64,000 nt of DNA. Source: Lates calcarifer. Lineage: Eukaryota; Chordata; Actinopteri; Centropomidae. The notes under the pieces were generated by a model. That model was not told where the DNA came from. It saw only the letters and a list, made by a program, of their open reading frames with translations, and did no database searches. The DNA lies in assembly GCF_001640805.2 (NCBI RefSeq), contig NC_066853.1, positions 26,428,378 through 26,492,377 of the forward strand, given 5' to 3'. The position numbers and the translations under genes are program-made. Of the stretch, positions 1-15,000 are shown in pieces; the first letter of the stretch is position 1, and each line of letters opens with the position of its first letter.

Positions 1-1368
1 GAACAATTTTTAACATGGATAATTATTTTTTAAGCACACTCATATGTAAGGGAGTTTTTAAAAGTGAATGTGGTATCTACCCAGAAATTCAGGGGAAAGC
101 CCAGAGACAAGTCATGTATTGCTACTGGTCTATCCCAATGCCTAGTGCTTTGAGGACAGTACAGTCATCGCCAATAGAATGTAACAGAAAATTCAAATTA
201 TTATTATTTATCATCAAATTATGATGCCATATTAATACATTAACTGCATTCCATTATATGTGATTCAGTGCTGTTTGTCATAGGTTCTCCATGTGCTTTC
301 TTCCAGAAGATACTTGGAGTTTTTATAATGGTAGTGAGAGCACTGTCACTGAAAAATCTGTCAGTGTGTGTTAGTGTGTTAGTTAGTTAGTTCAGTTGGG
401 TTGAGATGTGTTTATTGTGAGGCCCATGACATATGATTCACAAAATCTTGGGCCAACTTTGATGTGTTTTGTAATCACAGGGTATGGAAAAATGCCTTTC
501 CCGATTTGAAATTACGATGCACTGAAAAGCCAAAAGTCAGACTGTGAAGAGTCTCAAAACTCAGCACAAAGCCTTTCAAAGTCTAATTATGTCAGATGTA
601 TTAATGTTGACTATATACGTATGTGTAAAATGCTGATATTTATTCATGTTGCACTGCATTTATTTGCAACACAGTTTTACATTATGGATTGTCATTTGTG
701 AGTGCCATAAAATACCCACAACTGTCGATAATATAACAGATTTGTCAACAATATTGAAATTAATTTCTCTCCATATTTTGTTGATCTTGTACATTACAAA
801 GCTAGAATTACCACCTTATAGTCGTACGCCTCTGCCTACCGATCTAATTAGTTAGTTAGCGTGTGAAAAAAACATGTTTTGTGCCATCCCAGTGACCACT
901 GACCACCAAATTCTAATTAGTTCATCTTTGAGTCCAAGGCACCAAATTTTGACCGACAGACAACCCAAAAACATGATGCCTCCAGCCACTTTTGATGCTG
1001 GCATGGAGGCATAAAAAGAAGCTAATTTTGACTAACTTTGCCAAGATGCTGACTGGACATGTGTAACACAGAAAAGTTATGCAATGTGTGATTTGTTTCA
1101 GTGGCATCTGTCCAACTCAGTTAGACCTGTGATTTAGCCTTGCTTTCAATTCAATAACCTTAACCCTCAACTCCAGTTTAGAGAAGTTCAAAACATTTAG
1201 TTTAGTTAAGACTGTAAGAGGTGTGTGAATATAACTTTTTCTGTGAGGACAGTCATTTCATGATCTACTAGTGCATCAATTCAGGCATCGACAGTACAGG
1301 CTTCGGTTCAGACAATAACTACTAAAATCCTTCCCTCTGAATGGGACAGTGTACCACTGAGGTCTATA

Positions 1369-1579
1369 CGAGGGGGCTTGAAAAAGTTTGTGGAAAAAGT
1401 ACATAGCTAAAAATCATATGCAGGGATTTTGATTTCAATGCACCTGTACGTTCTCGTACTAACGTGTCATAACATGTTCTAACATGAACCCTTAAATGCA
1501 TGTTGCAAAGCAAAAATAAATATCATAAAACCATTTTTTCCAACTGTCCTTTTTCCACAAACTTCTTGAAGCCCCCTCG
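1369..1579. mobile_element. 211 bp MITE with about 33 bp terminal inverted repeats and TA target duplication
   Basis: The left end CGAGGGGGCTTGAAAAAGTT recurs inverted at the right end as CGAGGGGGCTTCAAGAAGTT. The similarity continues through GTGGAAAAAG, about 33 bases with few mismatches. TA dinucleotides flank both ends (1367-1368 and 1580-1581), as expected for Tc1/mariner insertion. The ends resemble mariner-type termini. The interior has no transposase, so it is non-autonomous. Boundaries are seen directly; the superfamily is inferred. Confidence 0.85.
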
Positions 1580-2565
1580 TATGTGTGTACCATTAAGTGA
1601 TATAATGTGATAGGACAAAGCAGAAAATGATACTGGATGCATGTAAGCATGTATTAATTCAGAAGAACTCCTCAGATGATGGGAAACACAGTTGATGGTA
1701 TTGCAGCCAAATCTGAGCCATCTTTTTTGGAACACTGATTCCATTTTTATCCATTACAAAGTATTGTGGATCCTCTCTGCCTAACTCTGAATCTGAACAC
1801 TGGCAAGTAATCAAAAGAAGAATATATTTAAACACATGACAGATCTGCTTTTTGTAAAAAGTGCTCCTGAGATTTCTTTGCATGAAAAATGATGTATGCT
1901 TCTTGACTGACTGGTTAGGCTGAGGCTTTCTTTGAACTATGCAGCAGACATGTTTCTGTTTGAAGAAACCAGCAGTAAGCTTGCATCTGGACCACTGTCA
2001 CCGCAGTAACTGCTGCCATGGTGACAAAGGAGAAGAAGAAGGAGTAGAAAGATGCTGAGAGAAAGAGGAGGGAAGACATGTGCTGTAGGGTTCAATGAAG
2101 TAAGCACTGTGTTTAAGGATTCTGGCAGCAGACGGAATGGGCAGGATGACTAACAGTGGCCTTGTTGATGCACTCTGAAAGAACATGATGACAATTGAAC
2201 CAGAGGAACTGAGAAATAAGAAGCCCTGGTTGCATCACGGTCACGGTCTCCTGCGCTGGGGATTTTCTATAATCTAAGACTGTTTTGGTTAACAGATAAC
2301 CAATAAGTGCTACATATGCCGGCTTTCCCACAGTGTACTGACACAATGTAGAGTGCAGAGATGCACTGCCTTGCCTGAAATGCAGCCTGCCTCCACAAAT
2401 GGACTACACTGAAATAGAGCATCAACCTACAGAGGAAAAAGGGTAGAGGTGCTGAATCACCCCGTAAATCCCACATAATCAATGAGAGAAGCAACTGTTT
2501 ACGCTGCCCATCTGGCTCAGCAGGTGACAGTGATTGATAAAAGACATTATATAGGCAGGGATAAA

Positions 2566-2803
2566 CAGTGGCAAGAAAAAGTCTGTGAACGTTTTGGAAT
2601 TTCATGGTTTTCTGCATTAATTTGTCATAAAATGTGATCTGATCTTCATCTAAGTCAAGGGTATTGGGAAATATAATGTGCCTAAAATAATAACACATTT
2701 TTCTTTCATGTCTTGATTGAACACACTCATTCAACATTCAAAATGGTAGTGGAAAAAGTAAGTGAACCCTTGGAATTAATAGCTGGTTGACCGCCCCTTT
2801 ATC
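2566..2803 (-). mobile_element. Tc1-like DNA transposon fragment (one terminus)
   Basis: The segment begins CAGTGGCAAGAAAAAGT and has internal phrases (a 'gtgaacccttggaatt' sequence, 'ctgcattaatttgtcataaa') that I recognise as the terminal region of a common teleost Tc1-like family. A related, opposite-facing terminus occurs at 13203-13290. No transposase remains here. The right limit is approximate. Confidence 0.65.
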
Positions 2804-3693
2804 TGTCAAACTACATGGAAAATTGACACTCTTCAGTCATCATATAGTATGTGTATATAGTATATAGTCATCACCTTCCATCATTGCTTGAATAGAGTGG
2901 ATGGAATGGATTCTAAGTAGCACTTCTATCTGTGATACAAATACTACTTCTGACATACAGTATTTTGTGGACCACTTTAGAAGTACTGAGATTCAGCCCA
3001 AGGCATAGTGGGCCAGTCCTACTGCCATTCTGCATGGCTGATGGCCCATCAGTTGACACTTAAGATTGATCCCTGGCTGTCTAATGACCGGGCCCATCAT
3101 GCTCTTTCAACAGGAAATACATACCATTAAGGCAGTAATAATGCTTTTCATGGGACCTATAAGTTCTCTAGTGGTGTGCAGAGGTGGACACTGTGCTGGG
3201 TAAAACTGCCAGAGGAAGACTGCAGATATAAAAAGAGGTATTAATAATTCTTTTCATATTAAGGATCAAACTCCAGTTTCTGAGATGGCTGTCTTCTCTG
3301 GATGTATGGTATTTGATTCAGGGAGAACGATAAAGGAGAGCTCCAGATTTAAAAAAAAAAAAAAAAATCATTTATCACTTTGGGACTGAACTCCGAGCTG
3401 TAATGCTGTCCAGTCCAATGGTGATCTCCGTGTTCCACAACACACTCACTAAAATCAGCTGAGTCTTCCCAAGTTTGTCTGAATTTAAAGGGTTATTCAC
3501 TTGCACTGAAGACTTTTCTGGGCTTATACCCACTAAGGATCATTTATATTCCAGAGGACTCTGGAAACACTGCAAAGATCAATGTAACCTAAACTATTCC
3601 AATGGCTACCTAGAAGTTATTTTGCTGTGACCATCTCTTCAAATTGACTGTTTAGCTGAATGGTACTTGGTGTGTGACATCACTATGGCTTAC

Positions 3694-6600
3694 CTCTGCA
3701 ACTTTAGGGGGAACTCCATCTCCCAGCACTTCCCTGTAAAAGCACTGCTGGGTCATGTAATAGGAGAGGCCGCTGGTTCTCTTGAAGGCATCCTTCAGCC
3801 GTTTCAATTCCACATCAGTGACTACAGAGGCAAGAAGATTAGAAAAGAGATGATTAATTTAGGGATATTCAATAACTGTTGTCAGACAACTAGTGGTTTG
3901 ATGTGTATTTGCATGCAATTTTACAGTGTGCTTTGCTTCTTCATAAAACTAAACATAAATGAGGAGTGGAGAGGAGTGTCAGCAAAACTATCTGATGACT
4001 ACATGTAATTGGGGGAAAGGGGAAAAGCATTTGTTCTTTTTGTGATTTGGATGAAAAGGGTGAAAATGTAACTGTTGGTAGTTCCTCAGTTAAGTCTGCG
4101 TATGTATGCGTATGCATAATGTATTCAAATTCATGCATTTTTACACACACAAAAATGTCCTCCTCTGAGCTACAGTCCATTAGAGATGTACCAAGAACAA
4201 CCACTCTGTTGAACAATTCCAGCCATCAACAACCAATCATATTTCAGTTACAGACAAATTTATCAAAGATCTGGGCTGTTACAGTTTAGTTATGAGATAT
4301 GTAAGAACACGTAAGGTAGAGGTTGAGGTTTTGGTGGGAGCTGGCAGCAGGGTGTAGTGAGAAGTGTCAGGTTATGACAGCTGCCCTGTACACCTCTTTG
4401 AATATGACTGGATGTTGCTGCTTAATAAGCAGCTGATGCAAGCATAACTTCAGAGCTCTACCTGAACTAATGCTGTGCTTCATTACTGTGATTTCTTATC
4501 TCTAACAAAGCACCTGTTTGACGAACAAACAAAAGACAAAATAATACTATCAAAAAATCTAAACTTGGTGACAAGTGAACTACAGTCAAAGGGTTTCACC
4601 TATCAGTGATAGTTTTAAGAGCCCACAACAATATTAACAATATCACAAAACTGTTGCTCAGACAATATTTGTGTTAAAAGGTCAACTCTAAAGAAATGTT
4701 ACTGTTATGGATTTTCAGTTTATGATACTGATTCATATTTTACACATTGCGGATTTAAAGCTTGTCTATTGCTGAGTAATAGTGGAGCTGTGACCATCAG
4801 CTGTATCATCCATGCAGCATTTAATGTAACACATATCCTTTTGTCCTCTGCTGCACTCTGGTGAAGTCTTCCACTTCAGGTCAACACTGTGTCACAGAGT
4901 GTGTGTGACACCAGGATGGAGTCCCAAAGGCAACAATTACCTTGCTCGCTCTGCTGCTACAGTTAAACACATAGAGCTCTATTGTCACCAAATCTAGATT
5001 AAACACTGATGGAGTTTTCCAGTTACAGAGGCGCTCTATGGGCTGTGCCATCTGTTGAACTGGATCACCACCACTCAGGGCCAGTAGAGGTGTGGAGTCA
5101 CTAGTGCAGAAACCACTATAACTGACCTGCAATTAATTTAATACAGCAGTTGGAGTAAGGGTTTTTGAGTTATCTACCAAACATAACTTGAAAATCCACT
5201 CACTGATAAAAATCGGAGTAGAATTTACAGGATTTCTCTTTAATTTTTACATCAGTAGTACTAGGAAGGTAGCATTACCATAACATGATGTGTGCTGTGA
5301 GACTAGCTAATTAAAATAACTTACTAAACACATTAATTTCACCCAAACAACCACAACAATCAGGTCACATTACTGGTCACTGATAACTCAGTTTGATGAT
5401 CTGCTCTTGTCTGACGTGCAATAAAATGTGTGTTAATGCAAACATCACTTTCTGTCAAAGCCTCACTTATTTTAGCTTTCCATGGCCCCGAAATAACACA
5501 ATATCAACACATGCAATGTCTTACTGTGCCACTCACACTGTGCTGCATTACAGCTGATCACAGTACAATTGTCAAAACATTTGTTCAAATGGAACTGACA
5601 CATAAATACTGTCATGCCAACTTTGCCCATTTGTATATTCTTGACTGTTCAAAGAGTGAATGGTGATTAAATGATCCTCATCAACATGACCACCTCAGGA
5701 GATACTGTCCCTACAACATTAAAACTCAGTGGTTGAAAAAATACATTCATTGGCCTTTTATTTTGAAATGTGGTGTAACACTTTATTTCAGGTCCCTCCA
5801 GTTTAGTGTTAATGAGCGGTATTTAGTTTTGTATTTGTCAACAACATAGCTTGTAATAGCTGCTTAAACTAAACTTTTTTTTTAAAAATGTTTTAAATGT
5901 TTGTACACTTCTTATACAAAAGTGTTGCCAACATGTTTATGCCCTGTTACCATCAGGTACTGACCCCAGCCTGTAGAGGGCAATAGAATCCATATGGCTT
6001 CAGGTTTAAACACACTTTTGACCGATCTATCTGAGTCTCATCATCTAAAAGGACTACTCCAGCTTCTCCTTTATGGTTTAAATAGATTCAAGAAGGTATG
6101 TAAAGTATATTCTCCAACCTAAAATTCACTTTAATCATCATTTTATGAATATCACACCTAGCTGCTAAACAATAAATATGGGACTATTTCCATTACTTTG
6201 TTTTAAGGGATGACTATACAATGTTGTGTTACAATGTTAAGTAGCTCTTGCACTGCAAAAAACCCTCCAACCACAGACCAAACAGTCAAAAGTAGTTCTA
6301 GATAACTAAGGTGGGTAAAGTGTGTACATGTAACTGGACGTAGAAACTCAATGCAAACTGAAACTTTCTTTTTCTACATTGCTGTGACTTAAACACGGCA
6401 AAAGTTAATACATAAGAAACAATGAATAAAGAAAAGACTGCTGTCAGGGGCAATAGGGAAAATAAAATTAATCAAGGAATCAGTTACAAGTAGCAGACTT
6501 GACATGTACAAACACCTTTATCTCATATAACCCATATAACAGCAAAACTTACAAAATTCAACTATCTTATTTCCACAATAGAGCTTTATATAAATTCTCT

Positions 6601-9047
6601 TAATCCTGTCATGTTCTTGAACATGCTGTGAGAAATTTATAAGAGAAGGTCAGGAAAACTGCAGAGGAAGTTTAAGTGCAGAATGAATGTAGTGAATGTA
6701 GCTACAACTGTTTTCTTTTCTCCCAATAGTGAAGATCACTAAGGACTGGACTGAGGCTTTGCAAGCTTTCTGATCAAACTAAAAACTTGCCACTGCATAC
6801 TATTACTACATTAAAGGAATAATTCAGTAATTTGGCAAATACTTTCACTTCCAGAAAGCAGCAGTACAATATCTAAACTGTAAAAACACCAAGTTGTGGT
6901 TTTATAGGCTTACTGTGCAGGACTATTTCAGTGACTTCCTGGAGTACTGGAGTTTCCGCTAGTTGCCTGGCAATCTCTCAGAAGACTCAAGGACGTCAGC
7001 GCACAGAGCAAGGAAATTGTCCCACGTGTAGCCATGTGTTGTTTTTACTTTCAATTTTTGTCCCTATTAACATTACATAAACAAGGAACAAGAGATTAAT
7101 CCGAGAGCTTTAGAGGTGCTGGTAGGAGGATCTTCTTACCTGTGGCCAGACCCAGTTAGTTTCCCACTATTTCCAGTCTTCACACTAAACTAACATCTGC
7201 CGCCTATTGTTTCATACTTGGTGTACGTATTGATCTTCTCTTCTAACTCTGGCAAGAAAGCAAACATGCAAATTCCCAAAACCCCAAAATATTCTATTAA
7301 GAGAATAATTAATTAACAGATGATTTTGTAGGAAATGCTGGTTACTACAGGACAACAGAGTGATCAGTCCCAGTCACTGACCAGACATGAAAGCCTACTT
7401 ATGGTATACTAAAAAACACAATGTACTCCTAAAATCATATCACATCAGTTATCATGTTGTAATGGTTAGAGTTGCATCACTATTTTTGATTCTCTATGGG
7501 CTCATTAGAGGTTAGTAATAAAAACTGTTTTCTTTACAAAGCATAATTCTGTTTCACATCGCTACAGAGAGGGACTGACTGTTGATGACTTGAAGATGTG
7601 GATGACTTACAAAGGTCAGAGTCAAAGTCAAAACCACTCTAAACCAAGGCAGACAAACAAAAACCAACAGTTACAACACATAACCAACAACAGTGAGTGT
7701 GACAGTGAGCACCAGCAAACTCTGCAACCAGTTTAGTGTCTCTTTATTTTACTGGATTTTACTGGATGGTGTCTCTGTTGCTGCTGTTGGTCAAAAACAG
7801 GACTGAAGTGAAGTTGAGGAATTTTATCTTAATAATATATAATAAGAGTTGGCTGTTCAAATCTCACCCAAGAAAGATTAACAGCAATGATTTCACTAAA
7901 ATCAGTGTGAAACCATGGGCTTTATTACAGAAACTTCCCAACATGCAGATCCTATCTGAACTGTCAGGTAACCGTGGTGACTGATTGATTTAGGGGAAAA
8001 AAAAAAGCATTACAGATGAATAGTTCCTGAGTCAGTCTTAATCAATCCTTGGTGAGGACACCAAGTAAGTAGAACTAAAACTAGTAAATTACTTGATCAA
8101 CACACTGTGAGACTATGTGTTATCAGCAGTTGTTATAATCAAATTATCATGAAAGTAATTCCATCCATTATCTATACCTCCAATTTTTAAGGGTCATGGG
8201 GCGTGGGAGCCAATCTCTGACACTGGGTGAGAGGCAGGGTACACCCTGGACTGATCGCCAGTCTATCACAGAGCTGAAATGTATGGACAAGAAACCATTC
8301 ACACTCACATTGACACCTACAGGCAATTTAGATGCCTACATGTCTTTGAACTGTGGGAGGAAGCCAGAACACCCTGAGAAAACCACGCAGGCACAGGGAG
8401 AACCCCACACAGAAAAACCGGAACTTTCTTGCTGTGAGGCGACAGTGCTAACAGTTGCACCACTGTGCTGCAAAAACACTAAATATTCTTTGCTTCAAGC
8501 TTCTCAAATGTGAGGATGTGTGGCTTCTTTTAGGTCAGTATAAAATGAATATTGTTGGTTTTAAACAAGCCATTTGAATACATCAGCTTATGCTTTAGGA
8601 AACTGTGAAGGCCAATTTTCACCATTTTCTGCCATGTCTGTCTAAATGACAAATGATTAAGATACTTTCAAATTCATGAAATTCAGCTACAAGCTCTGCT
8701 GGCTCTCATTTCCTCTTATACATGAGGGCTTGATTCTTGCTTCACTGAAGACTGGTTAGTGTCACAGAAATGTGTCATAGCATGGCCTCTGGAAACCCAA
8801 ACAGTAAATAAAGAAAATGTCTAGTTTGTGAATTAGAGATAAGTGTTCTACTATACTACTGAGATAATAGCAAAATTGTTACAATTAGATGGACAAATGG
8901 GGAAGAAAACAAAGCAGTCCAGATTATGGAGAACACTCGTGTATTGTAATGCTGTGTGGGTGAACACTGGGCTGCATTAACTGCAGTAGTTACTATTCAA
9001 TTCACAGTAAACAATGGGTCTGCAACTCCTCCCACACACCTTCCACT

Positions 9048-9083
<36 letters not shown>

Positions 9084-12000
9084 CTTCAGACATAGTCTGG
9101 AACCACAGCATAGAATAGTTAATGCAAATATACATCACTGCATCACTGTATTTCTCTTTCTCTCTCTTTCTGATGCTGTACACACAGACAAACAAACGAA
9201 CACACACACACACACACACACAAAGTTTTTGGTGTTTGACCACCTCACTAAATTATCATGGCAGCAGAGCAGCATGCGGCAGAGCCTTCTGCTGTGACTC
9301 AATATTTGCTGTCCTATGAAATAAGCTGGGCCTAGTCTGCCCACTGTTATCAGCAAGGCTGGAAACATCCTGGCAGCAAACGCCGAGGCTTCTGGAGCAG
9401 CATGCAAATACTGAACTCACATGAGCCCCGGTAACCTTTTAGTCATGGTGTCAACAGACACCTGCAGGCAGAAACATAGAGGGAGTCCTGTTCTTAAAAA
9501 GCTCATTTCACCTGCAGCCATGACACCAACCATTCAGCATGATGCTGCTGTTTAATGGGACTGGAAAGAGAAAAACATCAACAACAACAATACCTTTTTC
9601 AGAGCCAATAAATGAATTGATCCTCATAATAAAAGTGTAATCCTGTCTATTTATTCCAGTGACAGTAGTATCTGGGGGAAATTAATTCCATCAATAAATG
9701 AGAACAATGAAAACAACAAAAACAATTATGTACAGTCAGGCCTTTCAAAGGAAGCTAAACATTTTCAGTGTTTCTAAATCTAACTAAAATATTCACATTC
9801 AGGACAGTTGTGCTATCTTTTAGATCAAGCTATAAACACCAGAATGACTTACATATGTGCCCACTGGTTTTTTGTTGTTACATGTGAATAGGAGCAAAAA
9901 TTGGTGTGTGTGACAATAACAACACTGGATGGAGACAATTCTGCGTGAGATGTCATCTACAGGTATCTCACTTGGCCCTTTGGTGATAATGAAACAAACT
10001 ATCAATTAACTTTTCAAGCAAAAAGATTCAGATCCTCCTGTGCATTTCTACAGTTCCAACTTCCCAATGAAAACAATGCGAAAGAGGAATCAGCAGGTGA
10101 TTCAACTGAAAAAGGCAAAGACCTACTCTCTGTGACAGGAATGAGTAAGAGAGGAACACCATGTGCTGTATACACTGCTCTCAGTGCAGCTCAACATTTG
10201 CACGGAAAACTAAATTTGCTGACTAAACTGCCCTGTTGTGCTGTAATGACAGCAATGTACTGACAACATGTTTACATCTGTTACATTTATTATTTGGGGT
10301 CTATGTTTAAAAAGCATTATTTAACTATGGATGCGCCAATCTGACTTTTTCAGTTCCATTATTGATACCTGTGCTTTTGGTGGTGGCCAATACTGAGTAC
10401 TGATCGGATACCAGTGTTTAATCAATAAGCTGTATGCTTCACTGTGTAGAGGAGATTAGAATAATTATTTTATGTGTAAGGCAACACAAGGGTTGACTTT
10501 AACATTGCTTTCCTAACTTATCGAAACAAAATGTTACAAAAAATACACACACACACACACGTATATATAAAAACCTAATATGAATTTAATTGTCCACCAG
10601 CAACTTGGTAAAAAAAATCTTCACCATTAACAGTAACTACAGTGTTAAACAACTTCAAATAAGAACAAAATGTAAACATTAAATCACAGTGGTGTCACAA
10701 ACACTGTACTGTGGTTCCTGGTATTCAGGTGATGAAGCCCTTGTTTTCAATGACTGTCAGGGGTTTTTCATCCAGGGTAATGAATTCAGCAACAGTTATT
10801 TTTGTCGCTTTCACACCTCAATACTGGGAAGTATCTCACGTCTTTGCAATGCATCTGTGAAGCTATGTTAGCTCTCTCCATCGAGCAAAATGTACGGATC
10901 CACCAACACACTGCTGACACACACAGACGTAAACACAGAATAACATAGAATTGAATAGATCAGCCCTGTCTTTTCAGATACCGATCCAGCTATTTGAGTC
11001 AGTATTGGACCAATGCCTAATATCAGTATCAGATTTATTACCAAAGTATTTATCAGTGATACAGTCAAGATGGAAAACACTATGAATATGCTGTGATGCA
11101 TGTTGATTTAAGTGGTGCTCTTAAATTTTGTGTTAGTGGTTTTCAGTAAGGAGCACCTGCGTTACTGATGAAAAAGTTAGTGTGGATCCCTGCGCTGCTG
11201 TACATAACAAAAATAATGATGGCTGAGGTCCATTTAGCTGGTTCAGTTTCAAGGTCCTGGCAAAGTTCATGGTGGCTCACTGTCACACTGTCAGGACTTT
11301 CTGGGATACTTGAAAAGAATAGGGCCATCGTTAATGTTCTACTCTTAGTATGACAAAGTGTCTGTGTGTTGTTCAAAAAGTTCCATTTGGCTGACATGAT
11401 TTTGAAAAGAGAAGCAAGCCAGTCACAATGATCAGTACTGTGGCCAATCTGGATCTACTTTAATGAACAGGTATCAGTTAAAATAAACCCAGTTGAATGC
11501 CAGTCCTTTGCTCACTTCACTTGATTAACTCAGCTGATACTGTCCACAACAACTGAAATGGAAGCTACTGTGGGTGCTACAATATAGATGAAAACGATGG
11601 GAGCCTCACCCTTACATGCAACATCTACAAACTAACATGACAGCTACACACAACTAGTTATTTTTTTTAGCAAAAAAAACACTCTGGTTTTTGCTTCTTA
11701 CATGTGTTATACACATGGACCTTATGGAATTACCTGCATTCAAGTAGAAATTTTGATGAATTAACACAATCTACTGTAACAAATAACACACAAAAGCTAA
11801 TTGGAGGAGGAGTTATCAAAGCTGGAGCCAAATCAATTAAACAAAAAAATTTGGAGTGTTGATTTGATTTGATTTATACTTAAAAAAATAAAAAGAGTTT
11901 GCTATTCACAAGAAGCATCTGCTGATGAGAACCATGCCAGGCAAAAGAGATCTCAGGAGTAGGGGTGTAAATTTTTAATGTTTCTTTATCAATAGATGGC

Positions 12001-15000
12001 CACATTAACTATCAATAGCTGGTGAGTGATTGACGATTTCTCAAACACAGTGGTCTTTTCCATAATACAGCCATTTTTAAGCAATGATGACTGTCACTAT
12101 TCTACAAACTGACTAGACATAGTGCTAAACATAACAGACAGGCTCCATTGGAGAACACACATTTGATCAGACTAAACATGTTGGACATATTGAACAATTA
12201 AATCAATATATTTTCTGCTGTGCTAGTCCTTATTTCTAATGTCAGTGGTGATGCTGTATATTTATTGCGCTGTGATATCTGTTCATTTCTGATGTTACTG
12301 AGCTACCCATCATGCTGCACTGAAAGCAAATTCCACCAACCTCAGTCATGTGATCACTGAGTGATTCTGATTCTGTAACATTATCGAATAAACATGAATC
12401 ACGTTATCCCAATCTTCCCACAGTAGATTGCAGGTTTAACTGGTTTTATATGAGATAATATGCACACCTTATCTACATTATGGGAATGACTCATGCATTG
12501 TATCTATCTTTAGTACAGTGATCAAAAACCCCTGCTGAACTGAAACATATGTACCAAGGAGGCACAAATACTTGTATCAACTTTATCAGTCCAGGAAATC
12601 TTTGAACATTTACTGTCCCTGGTAAAATGCATGGGGGGGGGGGGGGGGCTGGTTCACTACAGTTACACCTCATCCCTGTCTTATATTGTTGTTAACTGCC
12701 ATCATCTGATAATCAATTAATCATTGATATCCTTACTGAGGAGACTTACAGTCAATAATTTTTGATTTGTATAAAGATGGAAGGGTTACAAAATCATTTC
12801 AAAAAGTTTAGATAGAGAGAAGTGGGCTCCCAGATGATTGAAGAGGACTCCAAAGCACAACACAGAATGCTCAGTGCTCAATGCAATGCTCAGCCCAGAG
12901 TGACAGCTAAAGGCTTAAAGGAATCATTGGAGCTGGTTAACATCTCTATTAACGAGAAAGTAAATCTACTACAGAATAACATGAAAATGTTGGTGTGACC
13001 CAGTCAGAGCCCAGACTTCAACCACTCAGAGATGTTGTAGAAAGGTCTCAGAGAGCCATTCACACCAGAGGCAGTTCTGTAGGAGGAACACTGCCACTTA
13101 AACCCACAGGCTCATGTAACTTTTTCTGCAGCACTGTGAAAGTTTAACAGGTGTGTTTGATAAAAATATGAAAGATTATAATTGTTTTGAATGTTTCCTT
13201 AAGACCAGTGTTTTTCTCTATACTTGTGACCAATTAATGCAGAAAGTCAGGACGTTCTCAAGGGTTCACTTATTTTTTCTGGCCCTACTGTATTTTCTGG
13301 CATTACATACATCAAACGATTACTCAGTTAATTGAGTCCATGATGGTAGACTAACTGATCGTGAAAATAATCATTATTTGCAGTGCAACTTACAACATAG
13401 AGGATAAAACAACACTGAATGTATCACTTTAGAAAACCAGCCCATTTCTTTTGAAATGTCAGTCTTAAGATTTTGGACCACCTCGGTATGACCTACCATT
13501 CTGTCAGTATATCTGAAGTTCCCACTCAGAGATTTACAGTACGGTTTGTGATCACCAATGAGCTCTTCGTCATGATTTTGGTTTCAGAAACATTAAAACT
13601 GATGCTGTTAAGCACGGTACCTTAGTTGTGCTACAACTACAAAAGCTTGAGTGTGCAAATTTAAGTGTTGCATCACTCTGTCATCACAGCATACACAGAG
13701 AACCTTTAATGAGATTTCGTTTTTTTTTTAAATCACATTTAAACAATAACTGCAGTGCACCCACTCAATTTAGTATTCTTCATTTTAGATGAAGCTACAC
13801 CATTCTGCAAAGCTTAGTGCACTGCACTGTTCAGAGAAAAAGGTAGAAAAAACAACACACAGCCTTGTGATGCAGCTTTGCTTATACTAATGGCTTAAGA
13901 CTATGTGTTATTGATTTATACCAGTAGCAGGAAGTCTATAACTGAAATAATTGAGGAACTCTCAGACCCTGTTCAACAGCCTGTCAAACTAATGAAATAA
14001 TAAATGTTAAAATGGTACAATGAGTCATTCATAAAGCAAAAATAAATATTAAATTATCTTTATTAAAAAAAAGCACATATTTATGTATTATAACACTAAC
14101 ATACACCATACGGTTCATATCAAGTTTTTGAATATCTCAGTCAAATGTCACATATATATCCCACAGGTTGCAGAGTCCATTCAGTGTTAAACTGTATCCT
14201 AGATAACCCTTCTATCTACAGCCAACCTAAAAACATACAACTGTGATATGCTACCATGCAAATTGCAACAATAACCTGCCCATGTCTCCACTGCAAACAC
14301 TATACTGGAAGCCGGCAGTAGACAAATCTAGATCCATTTCCAGGTAGCACAAAGTAAGAATGCAAAACAGCAGTCTATTGCCGAGGCTGATAAGACCTGT
14401 TGACGTTAACCAGAAATGAAAGGCTAGGCACTTCTCAGGTAACTCTAAGACTGTGTGTCAGAGTAGTTCAAATGATGACCATTGTGATTGCATTACTAAA
14501 CTGTATGACAGTCGACCACAAAGGTTTAAATGATCTGTGAACATGCTCCAGTGGGGAAAAATTATGAAGCAGAATCTGATTCATGAATATTATGAACACA
14601 TATACATCAAAAACATTTATATATTTTTACATATCCTCAACAGCCCTGCCCACTCAAACAGATATACACTTTTCAACAGGGGCTGTCTTGCAACAAAAAG
14701 GCAACTTATCCAGCTTCACAAAACAGTTAACATTAGGGATTAGAGTGTTGCAAAATAATGCACTGTAACACAACAGTGCCACAAACTATGGCTTCAGAAT
14801 AACCATTAAGTTCAGCTAAGGCTTTTTGGCAATTGAATCAGGTATTATCTGTTGTAAAGATATAGCTGCTACTTCTGGAACTTTTCTTTCTCCACTCTAA
14901 ATTGGCATTTGAAGAGGAGATTACTTTAAACATTAACCCTGCAGTTATGCAACACAGAATCACACCAGCTCTCTGGATAATTTCACAACACTATGATTCA

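Larger units (their letters stand above)
1..3693 (-). other. USP32 intron 2 (partial), no coding exon seen
   Basis: This stretch lies between USP32 exon 2 and the left edge. I looked on the minus strand for the next USP32 exon and saw no matching translation. It holds a short MITE (1369-1579), one end of a Tc1-like transposon (2566-2803) and an A-run near 3351-3367. The rest is unremarkable AT-rich intron. Confidence 0.7.

Noticed and set aside
2267..2737. 156-codon minus-strand open frame
   Set aside because: Part of it overlaps a Tc1-like terminus and no domain is recognisable; treated as chance.
8956..9407. Overlapping open frames of 65-113 codons on both strands
   Set aside because: They are created by two CA repeats and encode His-Thr or Cys-Val runs; no gene.
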